Made by a program: the position numbers and the translations under genes
The notes under the pieces: model-generated
Database searches by the model: none
What the model was told of the DNA's origin: nothing
What the model saw: the letters and a program-made list of their open reading frames with translations, nothing else
DNA from: an uncultured Prevotella sp.
GTDB taxonomy: Bacteria > Bacteroidota > Bacteroidia > Bacteroidales > Bacteroidaceae
Direction of reading: 5' to 3'
Assembly: GCA_900551055.1 (NCBI GenBank)
Contig: URUK01000001.1
Location: 1-64,000, forward strand
Length of the DNA stretch: 64,000 bases
In this document: piece by piece, positions 24,083 to 34,138 of the stretch
Layout: each line of letters starts with the position of its first letter
How positions within the stretch are numbered: the first letter of the stretch is position 1

Positions 24083-26937
24083 CAAGAAATAAAATATTAG
24101 CCATCGCATGTTTTTTGACGTGTTGTATGGTAGAGACACCCCGATTGGCGGCACAAAATGTCGCCAATTGGGGGCTTTCACATCCTCAGGATGTAAAAAC
24201 GTTGCCTCGTTCAAAGGGCGGTGCCGTAATAAAACCAACCGTAAAAGAGCAGACAAAGATTGATGCGAAGCTGGAAAAAGTCGGCAATAATGATTATCTT
24301 TTGTCTCAAGGCTGGCGTATGTGTTCGGGGCATGACGTTATAACGTCGGGTAAATCGGTTTTTGAGGCCGATGCTTCCGCCGTTTCCGGAGATGGATGGT
24401 ATAATGCCACAGTACCGGGTACTGTGCTGACAACGCTGGTTGACCAAGGAGTTTATGCTGACCCTTATTTCGGATTGAACAATTTGTCAATACCGGATAC
24501 GCTTTGCCGCATGGACTGGTGGTACCGCTTCGAGTTTAAAACTCCAGTTTCATGTGCCGGAAAAGAGGCTTGGCTCTTGTTCAACGGTATAAACTACCAG
24601 GCGGAAATATGGTTGAACGGACTCTGTCTTGGCACAATGAAAGGTGCTTTTATACGTGGAGAGTTTGATGCTACGAGAGCATTGCGTGATGGAAAAAACG
24701 TGTTGGCCGTGCATATACTTCCTCCTCCAAATCCAGGTATACCTCATGAGCAGTCGCCTTCGGCTGGCAATGGAATGAATGGAGGCCAGCTGTGCTTGGA
24801 TGGACCGACGTTCATTTCTTCTGAAGGATGGGACTGGGTGCCTGGTATACGTGACCGTAATATCGGTATTTGGCAGGACGTACATCTGCGTTTCACGGAA
24901 GGCGTGCGGTTGCATGATACCCAAGTGATAACTCGTTTGGCTTTGCCTGATACGACACAAGCATTTCTGACAGTCCGTACAGAGGTAGAAAATGTGCAGA
25001 CTCGTCCCAAACAAGTGGCTGTCAACTTGGATTTTGAGGGAAAGACGATTTCCAAGAAGGTTGATTTGTCGCCGGGAGAGAAGAAAGAAGTGTGCTTCCT
25101 TCCCTCTGAGGAGGCCGTGCTCAAAATGAAGAATCCTCGTCTTTGGTGGCCTAATAATTATGGCGCACAAGCACTTTACACAATGGGGGTATCGGTGTCG
25201 GAAGGCGAACATGTTTCAGATGTGAAGCAAGTTCGTTTCGGTGTCCGCGAACTTACTTACGAATTGGAGGTTTGTTGCCCTGATGACAGTGTGCGGAGAA
25301 TGGAATTCCGACCTGCAGCCATGCAGGATGCGGCCCCTATTTTTGATAATGTCAACCGTAAGTATGTTGAAGAAGGGATGTGTATGCCGCGTTTGTTGAA
25401 AGATGTTCCAACTGATATATTGGTCCCGTCTCCGGATGATGCGATGAAGCATTACCTGGTTATCCGCGTCAATGGCAGGCGTATATTTTGCAAAGGAGGT
25501 AATTGGGGAATGGACGATGGCATGAAACGCGTTTCGCGTGAGCACCTTGAACCTTACTTACGTCTGCATAAAGAGGCAAATTTCAATATGATACGCAATT
25601 GGACAGGTGAGAGCACGGAAGAAGTGTTTTACCAGCTTTGCGATGAATATGGAATGTTGGTTTTTAATGATTTCTGGCTTAGTACGCAAGGATATAATAT
25701 GCCGGTAAACGACGATGACCTTTTCTTGCGTAACGCGGAAGATGTTGTTAAACGTTTCCGTAATCATCCGTCAATAGCCATTTGGAATCCGAGGAATGAG
25801 GGATTTGCACCCGAATATATAGAAAAGCGGTTGGCGGAGATGATCGCCCGTGTTGACGGAACACGTTATTATACTCCAAACTCAACGCATTGCAACCTGC
25901 GTCCGAGCGGCCCTTGGAATTACTTTAAGAATCCTGTTGACTATTACACAAAGCGCGCCCACGGTTTCAACACCGAGCAAGGGGCAACGTCCATACCTAC
26001 ATACGAGTCAATTTTGGATATGATGAGTGAGGAGGATGCGTGGCCGATAAGTGACGTGTGGTACTATCATGACCTGCATGGAGGACAGAATGACTTTATG
26101 AACGACCTTGAACATAAGTTCGGCAAACCTTCCAGCCTGGTGGATTTCAACCGCAAGGCGCAGATTCTTAATTATGACAGCCACCGCGCAATGTTTGAGG
26201 CATGGAACAGCAAGCTATGGAACAGTACCAGCGGTCTGCTGTTATGGATGAGTCATCCGGCGTGGCCGAGTATGGTTTGGCAGATATATTCATGGGACTA
26301 TGAGCCTTTTGGCTCTTTCTATGGATGCCGTAAAGCTTGCGAACCTATACATATACAGAAAAATCTTGACGACGATAAGGTTGTTGTCGTAAACCTTACG
26401 TCCAAAGAACTGAAGGGTGTGACGGCCATTTACGAGGCGTATGGATTGGACGGTAAGCGCCTGTATCTGCGCAGTGCCAAGACAGATGTTGCGCCGGGCG
26501 TATTGACCGAATGTTTTTCACAGCCCAGACCGGAGCGTGCATCTGGCGTATATATGGAACGTCTTACGTTGAAAGACCGTAAGGGCAATGTCCTTTCGAC
26601 AAACGATTATTGGAAAACAGACGTAGACGGAACTCTCAAATCGTTCAATTCTTTGCCTAAGTGTACAATAGAAGCAAAGCTTGTCAAGAGGACAGGTGAC
26701 AAGGTGGAAATCGAGATTGTCAACCAAAGTGGGGTTCCGGCCATATCATTGAAGCTTAATATTCGCAATGCCGCAACAGGTGAACGCATATTGCCGGCAT
26801 ACGTATCTGACGGGTATTTCCATTTGCTTCCCGGTGAACGCAGGCATGTGTCATTAGAGTTCACGCCCCAAGATGCGGAGGCTGATGTTTCTGTTGAGGG
26901 TTATAATGTGGACAGGATAAACTTATTGAAACTTTAA
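24079..26937 (+). CDS. Secreted GH2 glycosidase, exo-beta-glucosaminidase/mannosidase-like
   Basis: A 952-residue protein with a signal peptide ending near LAAQ (residue 26). The sandwich domain begins near residue 75 (LSQGWRMCSG...WYNATVPGTVLTTLVDQGVYADPYFGLNN). The barrel holds the probable acid/base Glu574 in IWNPRNEGF and the probable nucleophile Glu633 in FNTEQGATSIPTYESI. The VPGTVLTTLV entry and the FNTEQGA motif are closest to the exo-beta-D-glucosaminidase and mannosyl-glycoprotein endo-beta-mannosidase branch of GH2. The start codon overlaps the GH3 stop. It would remove beta-linked GlcN, Man or related sugars from a periplasmic or surface glycan; the substrate is inferred only. Confidence 0.85.
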   Translation: MTRNKILAIACFLTCCMVETPRLAAQNVANWGLSHPQDVKTLPRSKGGAVIKPTVKEQTKIDAKLEKVGNNDYLLSQGWRMCSGHDVITSGKSVFEADASAVSGDGWYNATVPGTVLTTLVDQGVYADPYFGLNNLSIPDTLCRMDWWYRFEFKTPVSCAGKEAWLLFNGINYQAEIWLNGLCLGTMKGAFIRGEFDATRALRDGKNVLAVHILPPPNPGIPHEQSPSAGNGMNGGQLCLDGPTFISSEGWDWVPGIRDRNIGIWQDVHLRFTEGVRLHDTQVITRLALPDTTQAFLTVRTEVENVQTRPKQVAVNLDFEGKTISKKVDLSPGEKKEVCFLPSEEAVLKMKNPRLWWPNNYGAQALYTMGVSVSEGEHVSDVKQVRFGVRELTYELEVCCPDDSVRRMEFRPAAMQDAAPIFDNVNRKYVEEGMCMPRLLKDVPTDILVPSPDDAMKHYLVIRVNGRRIFCKGGNWGMDDGMKRVSREHLEPYLRLHKEANFNMIRNWTGESTEEVFYQLCDEYGMLVFNDFWLSTQGYNMPVNDDDLFLRNAEDVVKRFRNHPSIAIWNPRNEGFAPEYIEKRLAEMIARVDGTRYYTPNSTHCNLRPSGPWNYFKNPVDYYTKRAHGFNTEQGATSIPTYESILDMMSEEDAWPISDVWYYHDLHGGQNDFMNDLEHKFGKPSSLVDFNRKAQILNYDSHRAMFEAWNSKLWNSTSGLLLWMSHPAWPSMVWQIYSWDYEPFGSFYGCRKACEPIHIQKNLDDDKVVVVNLTSKELKGVTAIYEAYGLDGKRLYLRSAKTDVAPGVLTECFSQPRPERASGVYMERLTLKDRKGNVLSTNDYWKTDVDGTLKSFNSLPKCTIEAKLVKRTGDKVEIEIVNQSGVPAISLKLNIRNAATGERILPAYVSDGYFHLLPGERRHVSLEFTPQDAEADVSVEGYNVDRINLLKL

Positions 26938-26949
26938 AATGTTCGGAAG

Positions 26950-29325
26950 ATGAGAAAAACAGTTGTCTTGTTTGCAATCCTCCTGTCAGTTGTTTCACGT
27001 GTATGGCCGTATTCGTTGCATGAGGCTTGGGGGCATTCAACCAGCTATCCGGCACAGTACGGGCAGTGGCAGGAGGCGTTATTGGCCGGCAACGGCAAGA
27101 TGGGCATCATGGTGTTTGGCAATCCGTTGCATGAGACTATAGTCGTCAACGACCGCTTTTTCAATTTTCCTGGTGCTCATCCGCGTACTTTTGCCGATGT
27201 GCCCCGTGACACATTGCAGCGTATAAAGCAGCTATGTGTAAGCGGACGTTTCAAGGAAGCCAACGATTTGGCCGTGCGCACGGCCAATTGGAAGGATGGG
27301 GGAGAGGGCGGCCGGCATCCGGGCTACCTGCTGAAGGTTGATATGGACTCATGCGGAGCTGTGCGTGATTATGACCGTAGTACGGATTATTCGACTGGAG
27401 AAGTCTTTGTCAGATGGACGGACGGGCGTGGTAAATGGGTTCGCCGGTCGTTTGTCTCACGTGCCGCCAATGCCGCAGTGCTGAATTTGTCGGCACCTTC
27501 GTCAGGGAAATTGAACTGTGCCATCAGCCTGCAAATGCCTGCTGAGGCCGGATTTCCCAAGGACATGAAGATTGTAAGGCGTGGCAGCGATTCTTATCTG
27601 AATGTCCGTGCCAACTATGCCGCTCCGATGAACGACACCGGTTATGAGGGCGGCGCGCGCATAATACTAAAAGGCGGAAGTTCGCGGCTATGCAACGATA
27701 CATTGTTTGTTGAGGATGCGTCTGACGTATTGATTTTGGTGAAAAACAAAAAGTACGGTTCAGGCTGCGTCGGTTCTTGGCCTGACGGAGGTGTTGAAAC
27801 CGCGTTGGACGAGTTGCCTGCCGATTATGACGAACTGCTTGATGCCCACAAGGCACTTCATTCTGATATATACGGTCGTGTAACGCTTGACCTCGGGGCG
27901 ACGAGAGCCGAGCGAGCCCTTTCCAATGAGGAACTGCTTTCAATGCAGAAGCATACCGACCGCCCTGTATTAGCCCTGTGGGAACGCCTGTTCAATGCCG
28001 GAAGATACCATTTCTTGTCATCGGGTTGCGAGATTACTCCGCCTGACTTGTTGGGCATTTGGACTGGTGACTGTAATGCGGGATGGGGCGGCTATTATCA
28101 TTTGGACGCCAATCTGAATTTGCAGGTGTGCGGCGGGAACATCGGGGCTATGCCCGAGGTTATGGAAGGTTATTTCCATTTGAACGAAGTATGGCGTAAG
28201 GATTTTGAGACCAATGCCGCCAAGCTGTTGGGCTGCCGCGGCATGTTGGCGTGTGGCAATTCGCCGGGGCTGTCTTCGGGATTGCTGTCGTCAATAAACA
28301 CTTATTATCCTTATCATTACGCCACCGGCGAAGAGGCTTGGATGCTTTACCCGTTTTGGGAACATTATCTTGTAACGGAAGACACGGTGTTCCTGAGAAA
28401 CCGGCTGTTCCCGATGCTTAAAAGCATGGGAGAGTTTTATGAGGACTTTCTGGAATACAAGGATGCTGACGGTCATTATATTTTTGCAGGCTCGGTTTCG
28501 CCTGAAAACCAGCCGTCAAATCTCCGTGTGTCACTGTTAAACAACTCGGCTTTCGATGTGTCGGGCGCACGTTTCCTGCTGTCCACTTTGGTGAAAGTGT
28601 GTGACATGCTGGGCGAAGAACAGGGCGCTGGTGGTGGCCGTGACCGTTGGAATGAGATGCTTGAGGCTTTGCCTCCATACCAAGTCAATGCCGACGGAGC
28701 CATAAAGGAGTGGGGATGGCCCGGTTTGGAGGATAACTACGGCCATCGCCATTCAAGCCATCTTATGATGGTTTGGCCTTACCGCGAACTTTCCGAAGAC
28801 AAGACCCCGGAACTTTACCTGGCTGCACGGAGAGCCTTGGAGATGCGTGACCGTCATGATTATGAGAATGCCGGCCACGGCTTGTTACATGCGGCATTGA
28901 TAGCGGCAGGCGTGCATAATCCGGTGTCGCTTATGGACAAGCTGATGGCATTGGTAAAGAAAGACTTTTATTACAGTAGTCTGGCAACCTCGCATTATCC
29001 CAATCACGGCACATTCTGTACTGATGTCTGCCATTCGGTGCCGGGAATACTGATGGAGATGCTTGTAGGTTCTACCGAGGAAGGTATTGACCTGTTGCCG
29101 GCTTTGCCTGAAGGTTTTGGGCATGGTTGCATCAGAGGCGTCAGGACCCGTTGCGGAGTTACGGTAAGAGAACTTGAATGGGACGTGAAGAAAGGCAAGG
29201 TCACCGTGAAATTATACTCAGACCGCAGCAAGACAATACGCCTCAGGATGGGCGGTTGCAGCCGTGTCGTTTCGCTTAAGGGCGGCAAGGAGCAGTCGAT
29301 GAGCATTGACATTCCTGCCGTTTAA
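26950..29325 (+). CDS. Secreted GH95-like alpha-L-fucosidase/galactosidase
   Basis: A 791-residue protein with a signal peptide (residues 1-22). It opens like GH95 enzymes: WQEALLAGNGKMGIMVFGNPLHETIVVNDRFF. The catalytic barrel contains DLLGIWTGDCNAGWGGYYHLDANLNLQ, SVSPENQPSN (probable general acid Glu519) and TFCTDVCHSVPGILMEML. In Bifidobacterium AfcA the two Asn that activate water lie in HLNIN; here the string is HLDAN, so the first is Asp. The sequence is therefore a divergent member and specificity may differ. It follows the GH2 gene by 12 nt and completes a three-enzyme operon. Confidence 0.75.
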   Translation: MRKTVVLFAILLSVVSRVWPYSLHEAWGHSTSYPAQYGQWQEALLAGNGKMGIMVFGNPLHETIVVNDRFFNFPGAHPRTFADVPRDTLQRIKQLCVSGRFKEANDLAVRTANWKDGGEGGRHPGYLLKVDMDSCGAVRDYDRSTDYSTGEVFVRWTDGRGKWVRRSFVSRAANAAVLNLSAPSSGKLNCAISLQMPAEAGFPKDMKIVRRGSDSYLNVRANYAAPMNDTGYEGGARIILKGGSSRLCNDTLFVEDASDVLILVKNKKYGSGCVGSWPDGGVETALDELPADYDELLDAHKALHSDIYGRVTLDLGATRAERALSNEELLSMQKHTDRPVLALWERLFNAGRYHFLSSGCEITPPDLLGIWTGDCNAGWGGYYHLDANLNLQVCGGNIGAMPEVMEGYFHLNEVWRKDFETNAAKLLGCRGMLACGNSPGLSSGLLSSINTYYPYHYATGEEAWMLYPFWEHYLVTEDTVFLRNRLFPMLKSMGEFYEDFLEYKDADGHYIFAGSVSPENQPSNLRVSLLNNSAFDVSGARFLLSTLVKVCDMLGEEQGAGGGRDRWNEMLEALPPYQVNADGAIKEWGWPGLEDNYGHRHSSHLMMVWPYRELSEDKTPELYLAARRALEMRDRHDYENAGHGLLHAALIAAGVHNPVSLMDKLMALVKKDFYYSSLATSHYPNHGTFCTDVCHSVPGILMEMLVGSTEEGIDLLPALPEGFGHGCIRGVRTRCGVTVRELEWDVKKGKVTVKLYSDRSKTIRLRMGGCSRVVSLKGGKEQSMSIDIPAV

Positions 29326-29348
29326 ATCCGGGCTGGCCGCGGATGGTT

Positions 29349-29436
29349 TGTAAAAGGCCATCAATTGAATTGTAAAAGGCCATGAATTACGAGATAAAAG
29401 GGCATCTTTTGCGAGGCGAAAGATGCCCTTTCGCAA
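29349..29436. repeat. 88-bp four-module repeat element, copy 4
   Basis: Modules start at 29349, 29371, 29393 and 29415. Modules 3 and 4 pair through GGGCATCTTT and AAAGATGCCC. It follows the stop of the GH95 gene by 23 nt and may terminate that operon. Confidence 0.85.
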
Positions 29437-29686
29437 TGCGTTGGAATTCAGATAGTTATAAGTCTCGTTGTCTTTGCAGCCGTAGTGAGTAGGTGAACGC
29501 CTGCCGTTTCGTATAAATCTATACTTTTAGAGGTTAGGACACATTGCCTGACTACATCCAAGGCTGGATACAGACGCCTGCCGGTGTAAACCATTTGTGT
29601 ACATTGTATATTTTTATTCAAATTTTATACTTCGTTATACATATTAGTGCTTATTTGTGCTTTAATTTGTTTTTTTTAGCTAATTA

Positions 29687-29718
29687 ATTGGGTTATACAA
29701 TATTTTTTAGTACTTTTG
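29687..29718 (+). promoter_or_regulatory. Promoter of the gldB-like gene
   Basis: ATTG at 29687-29690, 20 bp, TACTTTTG at 29711-29718. Predicted +1 is near 29723, leaving a leader of under 10 nt before the ATG at 29732. Confidence 0.6.
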
Positions 29719-29731
29719 CAAAAGTAATAAG

Positions 29732-30550
29732 ATGCGTATAGTGAGGAAAATAAATAGTCTGCTGATATTGGTTGCATTTGTATTTACGGCATGCGACATG
29801 AGGCTGAAGCCGTTTGACGATGGTGGTGAGCACCGTATGGAGGTGTGCCGCTACGACCGTTTGGAAAGCCAGTATCTTACTACCGGTGATTTTTCAGCGT
29901 TGCAGCAGATGAACATGGACTATCCGATGGAAACGCGTACTCTTATTGAAGACGTGCTGCGGCTTGGCGAAGTTAACGACCCAAGGATAAACAGCAAGTT
30001 CCTTGCTTTCTTCCAAGACTCAACGTTGCAGGCCATAGTGTCTGATGCAGAGTCGCAATATGCCAATATGGACGACATCAACACAAAGCTCAACAGTGCT
30101 TTCATGAAGCTGAAGGAGCATATTCCAGACATGCCCGTGCCAAAGGTTTATTCGCAAATAGGGGCGTTGGATCAAAGCATTGTGGTTGGCAATCAGTCTA
30201 TTGGCATTTCGTTGGACAAGTACTTGGGTAAGGATTACCATTTGTATAAGAAGTATTACCTCCCGTCCCAGCGTGAAACGATGACGAGGGAGTATATCGT
30301 GCCCGACTGTCTTAGTTTTTATTTGCTGGCGCTTTATCCCATGCATGATTTTGAGGGACGCACCCAACTGGAGCGTGACATGCACATCGGAAAAATCATG
30401 TGGGTGTGCAATGTGGCGCTGGGCTACAAGTTTTTCAGGTCGCAATATATCAGTGTTGTCGGCAAGTACATGGAGAACAACAAGTCTGTAAGTATAGAAC
30501 AGTTGTTGAAAGAAAACAATTGTATGGACATTATTTCCATGATGAAGTGA
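29732..30550 (+). CDS. GldB-like lipoprotein
   Basis: A 272-residue lipoprotein with a signal ending FTAC (residue 21). The body fits GldB-type proteins: a helical N-terminal half (LRLGEVNDPRINSKFLAFFQDSTLQAIVSDAESQY) and a metalloprotease-like fold remnant (DMPVPKVYSQIGALDQSIVVGNQSIGISLDKYLGKDY...YIVPDCLSFYLLALYP). GldB was named for gliding in Flavobacterium, where it affects type IX secretion; non-gliding Bacteroidales keep it, and its role there is unclear. No HExxH is present. The gene at 30627 follows after 76 nt and could be co-transcribed. Confidence 0.7.
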   Translation: MRIVRKINSLLILVAFVFTACDMRLKPFDDGGEHRMEVCRYDRLESQYLTTGDFSALQQMNMDYPMETRTLIEDVLRLGEVNDPRINSKFLAFFQDSTLQAIVSDAESQYANMDDINTKLNSAFMKLKEHIPDMPVPKVYSQIGALDQSIVVGNQSIGISLDKYLGKDYHLYKKYYLPSQRETMTREYIVPDCLSFYLLALYPMHDFEGRTQLERDMHIGKIMWVCNVALGYKFFRSQYISVVGKYMENNKSVSIEQLLKENNCMDIISMMK

Positions 30551-30626
30551 TGCGGCTCTGCGCCTGTTATAGCCCTTTTTCTATTAGGCATGCAATATTG
30601 GCGGCTTTGAAGCGTTATAATAAGCG

Positions 30627-32096
30627 ATGGGAAAGACATTATTAACATTATGCGCTGCCGTGTCGGTATTGGTGTTAGGCGCTTGTACTGATGACGATTC
30701 TTTCAGCACTTCGCCTTCAAACGTGCTGACTTTTTCAACTGATACAGTACGGTTTGACACATTGTTCGCTACCGTTCCGTCTTCAACAAGGACTTTTTGG
30801 ATATATAACAGGTCGGGCGACGGCATCCGTTGTTCCACTGTCCGCCTTGCAGGCGGAAACCAAGTGGGGTTCAGGGTAAATGTGGATGGTGAGTATCTTA
30901 GTCCTGAAGCTGGTTTCCAAGTGCATAATGTGGAGATAAGGAAGAATGACAGTGTGCGTGTATTTGTAGAACTTACGGCGCCGGTTAATGCAGCTGAAGG
31001 GCCACAGTTTATAGAAGACGAGCTTGTGTTCGGGCTGGAGAGCGGAGTGGAGCAGAGGGTAAACCTCAATGCTTATGCGTGGAATGCCACAATATTGAGG
31101 AACGTTGTTATAAGCGGTGACACTCTGATTGACGGCACCGAGAAGCCGGTTGTGGTTTACGGACAGATGAAGGTGGACAGCATGGCTACGTTGCGCATTG
31201 CTCCAGGGACAACGCTTTATTTTCATGGAGATGCAGGGATAGACGTTTACGGCAGGCTTTTGTCTGAAGGAACGGCCGATAATAACATTGTTTTGCGTGG
31301 CGACAGGACTGACAGGATGTTTGATTATCTGCCATACGACATGGTCAGCGGCCAGTGGCGCGGAATAAGGTTGCACAGCTCTTCTTATGGAAATTCCATA
31401 ACATATACAGACATACACAGCACTTTTGACGGAATAGTGTGCGATTCTTCGGATGTATCGCAGCTTAAGCTGCGTATGTATGGCAGCATTGTCCATAATT
31501 GCCAGGGTGACGGGTTGCGTGTGGTTGCCGGCAAGGTAGAGGCTGGCAACTGCCAGCTGACAAACACTCTTGGCGACTGTGTGGCGGTATATGGCGGTGA
31601 TGTCACATTGACTCATTGTACATTGGCACAGTTTTATCCTTTTGATTCCAACCGCGGAGCGGCTCTGATGTTTACAAATGCTTATGGTGACGGCACTATT
31701 CCGTTGGTCAGGATGGATTGTATCAACAGCATTGTGACTGGATATGGCGATGATATGTTCAGTGGGATAAAGAGTGACGGAGAGGAAGATTTTAATTATC
31801 GGTTTGTCAGTTCGCTTGTCAGGACTCCGGAAGTAGAGGATGAAGAGCACTTCATTGATGTGCTGTTTGAAAATGTAGAAGACACAGCAGCCGTGAGTGG
31901 GGATGAAAACTTCAGGCTGGTTGACATCGATTTGCAGCGGTATGATTTTCATCTCGACGGCAGGTCACCGGCTGTGGGTGCGGCAAACAAAGACTATTCA
32001 TTGCCGGAAGACCGTGACGGAATGCTTCGCGATGATGCTCCGGATATAGGATGCTACGAGTTTTACAGGCAGGACGATACGCCTGTGGAGGAATGA
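30627..32096 (+). CDS. Lipoprotein with right-handed parallel beta-helix
   Basis: A 489-residue lipoprotein with a signal ending LGAC (residue 20), then TDDDS, an acidic export tag. Residues 30-170 form a beta-sandwich-like region (FDTLFATVPSSTRTFWIYNRSGDGI). From about residue 175 the protein shows parallel beta-helix repeats with right-handed spacing (SISYTDIHST-like turns: SYGNSITYTDIHSTFDGIVCDSSD, GSIVHNCQGDGLRVVAGKVEAGNCQLTNT). It ends GAANKDYSLPEDRDGMLRDDAPDIGCYEFY, the choice-of-anchor-Q style motif seen in such proteins. A carbohydrate- or surface-related function is likely but unproven. Confidence 0.65.
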   Translation: MGKTLLTLCAAVSVLVLGACTDDDSFSTSPSNVLTFSTDTVRFDTLFATVPSSTRTFWIYNRSGDGIRCSTVRLAGGNQVGFRVNVDGEYLSPEAGFQVHNVEIRKNDSVRVFVELTAPVNAAEGPQFIEDELVFGLESGVEQRVNLNAYAWNATILRNVVISGDTLIDGTEKPVVVYGQMKVDSMATLRIAPGTTLYFHGDAGIDVYGRLLSEGTADNNIVLRGDRTDRMFDYLPYDMVSGQWRGIRLHSSSYGNSITYTDIHSTFDGIVCDSSDVSQLKLRMYGSIVHNCQGDGLRVVAGKVEAGNCQLTNTLGDCVAVYGGDVTLTHCTLAQFYPFDSNRGAALMFTNAYGDGTIPLVRMDCINSIVTGYGDDMFSGIKSDGEEDFNYRFVSSLVRTPEVEDEEHFIDVLFENVEDTAAVSGDENFRLVDIDLQRYDFHLDGRSPAVGAANKDYSLPEDRDGMLRDDAPDIGCYEFYRQDDTPVEE

Positions 32097-32113
32097 AACA
32101 GGAAAAGGGAAAA

Positions 32114-32155
32114 GGCTCAAAACCGGTTACATTGCAATCGGTTTTGAGCCTTTTT
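32114..32155. terminator. Bidirectional intrinsic terminator
   Basis: GGCTCAAAACCG (32114-32125) pairs perfectly with CGGTTTTGAGCC (32139-32150), followed by TTTTTGTTG. It lies between the beta-helix lipoprotein and the convergent nadE gene. Confidence 0.85.
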
Positions 32156-32171
32156 GTTGTGTTGCCGGTTG

Positions 32172-34109
32172 TCAGATGGCTTCACATTCTTTCAGCCATA
32201 GTGCAGGTGAAGCATCGCTCGGCATTCTCCAGTCGCTGCGCGGGCTAAGGCTGATGCTGCCAACTTTCGGCCCGTCGGGCAAGCAAGAACGCTTGAATTG
32301 TTGTGAGAAGAAACGGCGTAAAAATACTTTGAGCCACTTTTTAATGGTTTCTTCATCGTAACATGTTGCCCCATTGTCGCCGTTGAACGCCTGGCGTGCA
32401 AGCATATATACCTTTGAAGGGCGGAAACCGTAACGCAAAATGTTGTACAGGAAGAAGTCGTGCAGTTCGTAAGGGCCGACAATGTCTTCTGTCTTTTGGC
32501 TTATGTTGCCGTCGGCGTCGGCCGGAATAAGCTCCGGACTTACGGGAGTGTCTATTATGTCAAGAAGTATTTTCTGCGAGATTTCATCCACGTTTGTGGC
32601 GGCAAATTTCACCAAGTGCCGTATCAGCGTCTTGGGTATGCCTGCATTTACTCCGTACATGCTCATGTGGTCGCCGTTGTATGTGGCCCAGCCAAGGGCA
32701 AGTTCAGACAAGTCTCCTGTTCCGATGACAAGCCCGTTTGTTTTGTTGGCGATGTCCATCAGGATTTGCGTTCTCTCGCGGGCCTGGCTGTTTTCGTATG
32801 TCACGTCGTGTAGAGATATCTCTTGGCCTATGTCCTTGAAGTGTTGTTCTACTGCCGCAGTGATGCTTATTTCCTTGGTAGTAACCCCGAGGCTTTGCAT
32901 CAGCGACACAGCGTTGGAGTGCGTACGGCCTGTTGTTCCGAAACCGGGCATGGTTATTCCAATAATGCCTTTCCTGTCCCATCCGAGTTTGTCAAAAGTC
33001 TTTACGCATACAAGCAGCGCGAGAGTGCTGTCAAGTCCTCCGCTTACTCCCAATACGACGGTTTTGCACCCTGTGTGGACAAGCCTTTTAGCCAAGCCGG
33101 ATACTTGTATTGATAGTATCTCGTTGCAGCTTTCTGCCATATCGGCCGCTTTCGGGATGAACGGAAGTGGGTCGATGGGGCGTATCAGTTCAAAATCGCG
33201 CTGAGTTGTAGCTGTATGTGCATTTACAATACGTGCTTCATGGCCGCGCATTGCTGCTGAATATGTGCTGTTGGCACGCCGTTCGCTTCTGAGTTTTTCG
33301 ATGTCGATTTGTGTTATGACAGTCTGTGGTTCGAAGTTGAAACGTTTGCTGCTTGTGAGCAGTTGGCCGTTTTCGTAAATCATGGCGTTGCCGGCATATA
33401 CTGCGTCTTGTGAGCTTTCTCCGAATCCGCAGCCGCTGTAGATATAGCCGGATATGGTTCGTGCGCTTTGCTGCGACAACAGGTTCTTGAGATAATTGTG
33501 CTTCCCTATCAGCTCGTCGCTTGCTGAAAGGTTGAAAATCATATCGGCTCCAGACAATGACAGTGCTGTGCTTGGTGGAGCCGGCGCCCATGCGTCTTCG
33601 CATATTTCAATACCGAACAAGGCTCCGTCGCAAGTCTTGAACAGTGTGGGTTGAGGCGTTATCAGAACCGTATTGCCTGCGTAGCGTATTTCTGTAGGGT
33701 GAAGGTCGAAAGAAGATGCAAACCAGCGCTTCTCGTAAAACTCTCCATAATTCGGCATGTATGTTTTGGGTATTATGCCGAGCAAATCGCCTTTTTGGAT
33801 TATTGCGGCACAATTCAGCAGCGCGCCGCCTACAGCTACAGGCACGCCTACTATGGTTATGATGTCAAGATTTCTTGTAAAGTCAAGCAGCATGAGTATG
33901 GCCGTTTCCGCCTGTTCTAACAGAATGGTCTGCCGGAACAGGTCTTGGCAAGTATAACCCGTGACACATAGTTCGGGAAATACTATTATTTCTACGCCTT
34001 TCCCTTCGGCTTGAGCCACTATGTTTTCTATTTGCAGTATGTTGTATTCGCAGTCGGCGACCTTTATCGGCGGTATTGCCGCAGCTACTTTGATGAAACC
34101 GTGTTGCAT
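32172..34109 (-). CDS. nadE: Glutamine-dependent NAD+ synthetase
   Basis: Starting at the ATG at 34109 gives 645 residues (the frame continues upstream but the family begins with a sequence like MQHGFIKVAAAIPP). An N-terminal nitrilase-type amidase domain supplies ammonia from glutamine: Glu in IVFPELCVTGYTC, Lys in the KTYMPNYGEFYEKRW segment and Cys in FGIEICEDAW. The C-terminal synthetase has the PP-loop GVSGGLDSTLAL and GTGDLSELALGWATYNGDHMSMYGVN. It makes NAD+ from deamido-NAD+. It is the last gene of a four-gene minus-strand operon (PAP2, QueA, Smr protein, NadE), 29 nt after the Smr gene. Confidence 0.95.
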   Translation of the reverse strand: MQHGFIKVAAAIPPIKVADCEYNILQIENIVAQAEGKGVEIIVFPELCVTGYTCQDLFRQTILLEQAETAILMLLDFTRNLDIITIVGVPVAVGGALLNCAAIIQKGDLLGIIPKTYMPNYGEFYEKRWFASSFDLHPTEIRYAGNTVLITPQPTLFKTCDGALFGIEICEDAWAPAPPSTALSLSGADMIFNLSASDELIGKHNYLKNLLSQQSARTISGYIYSGCGFGESSQDAVYAGNAMIYENGQLLTSSKRFNFEPQTVITQIDIEKLRSERRANSTYSAAMRGHEARIVNAHTATTQRDFELIRPIDPLPFIPKAADMAESCNEILSIQVSGLAKRLVHTGCKTVVLGVSGGLDSTLALLVCVKTFDKLGWDRKGIIGITMPGFGTTGRTHSNAVSLMQSLGVTTKEISITAAVEQHFKDIGQEISLHDVTYENSQARERTQILMDIANKTNGLVIGTGDLSELALGWATYNGDHMSMYGVNAGIPKTLIRHLVKFAATNVDEISQKILLDIIDTPVSPELIPADADGNISQKTEDIVGPYELHDFFLYNILRYGFRPSKVYMLARQAFNGDNGATCYDEETIKKWLKVFLRRFFSQQFKRSCLPDGPKVGSISLSPRSDWRMPSDASPALWLKECEAI

Positions 34110-34138
34110 CTTGTTTGTGATTTTGCGTAAGTCTTGGC

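Larger units (their letters stand above)
29326..29731. other. Intergenic region between the glycosidase operon and the gldB-like gene
   Basis: It holds repeat element copy 4 (29349-29436), a stretch with the string CGCCTGCCG twice (about 29500 and 29575) and the promoter at 29687-29718. I see no gene in it. Confidence 0.6.

Noticed and set aside
30783..31952. 389-residue antisense frame opposite the beta-helix lipoprotein
   Set aside because: Shadow of a real gene with signal peptide, lipobox and repeats on the plus strand; no own promoter or motif.
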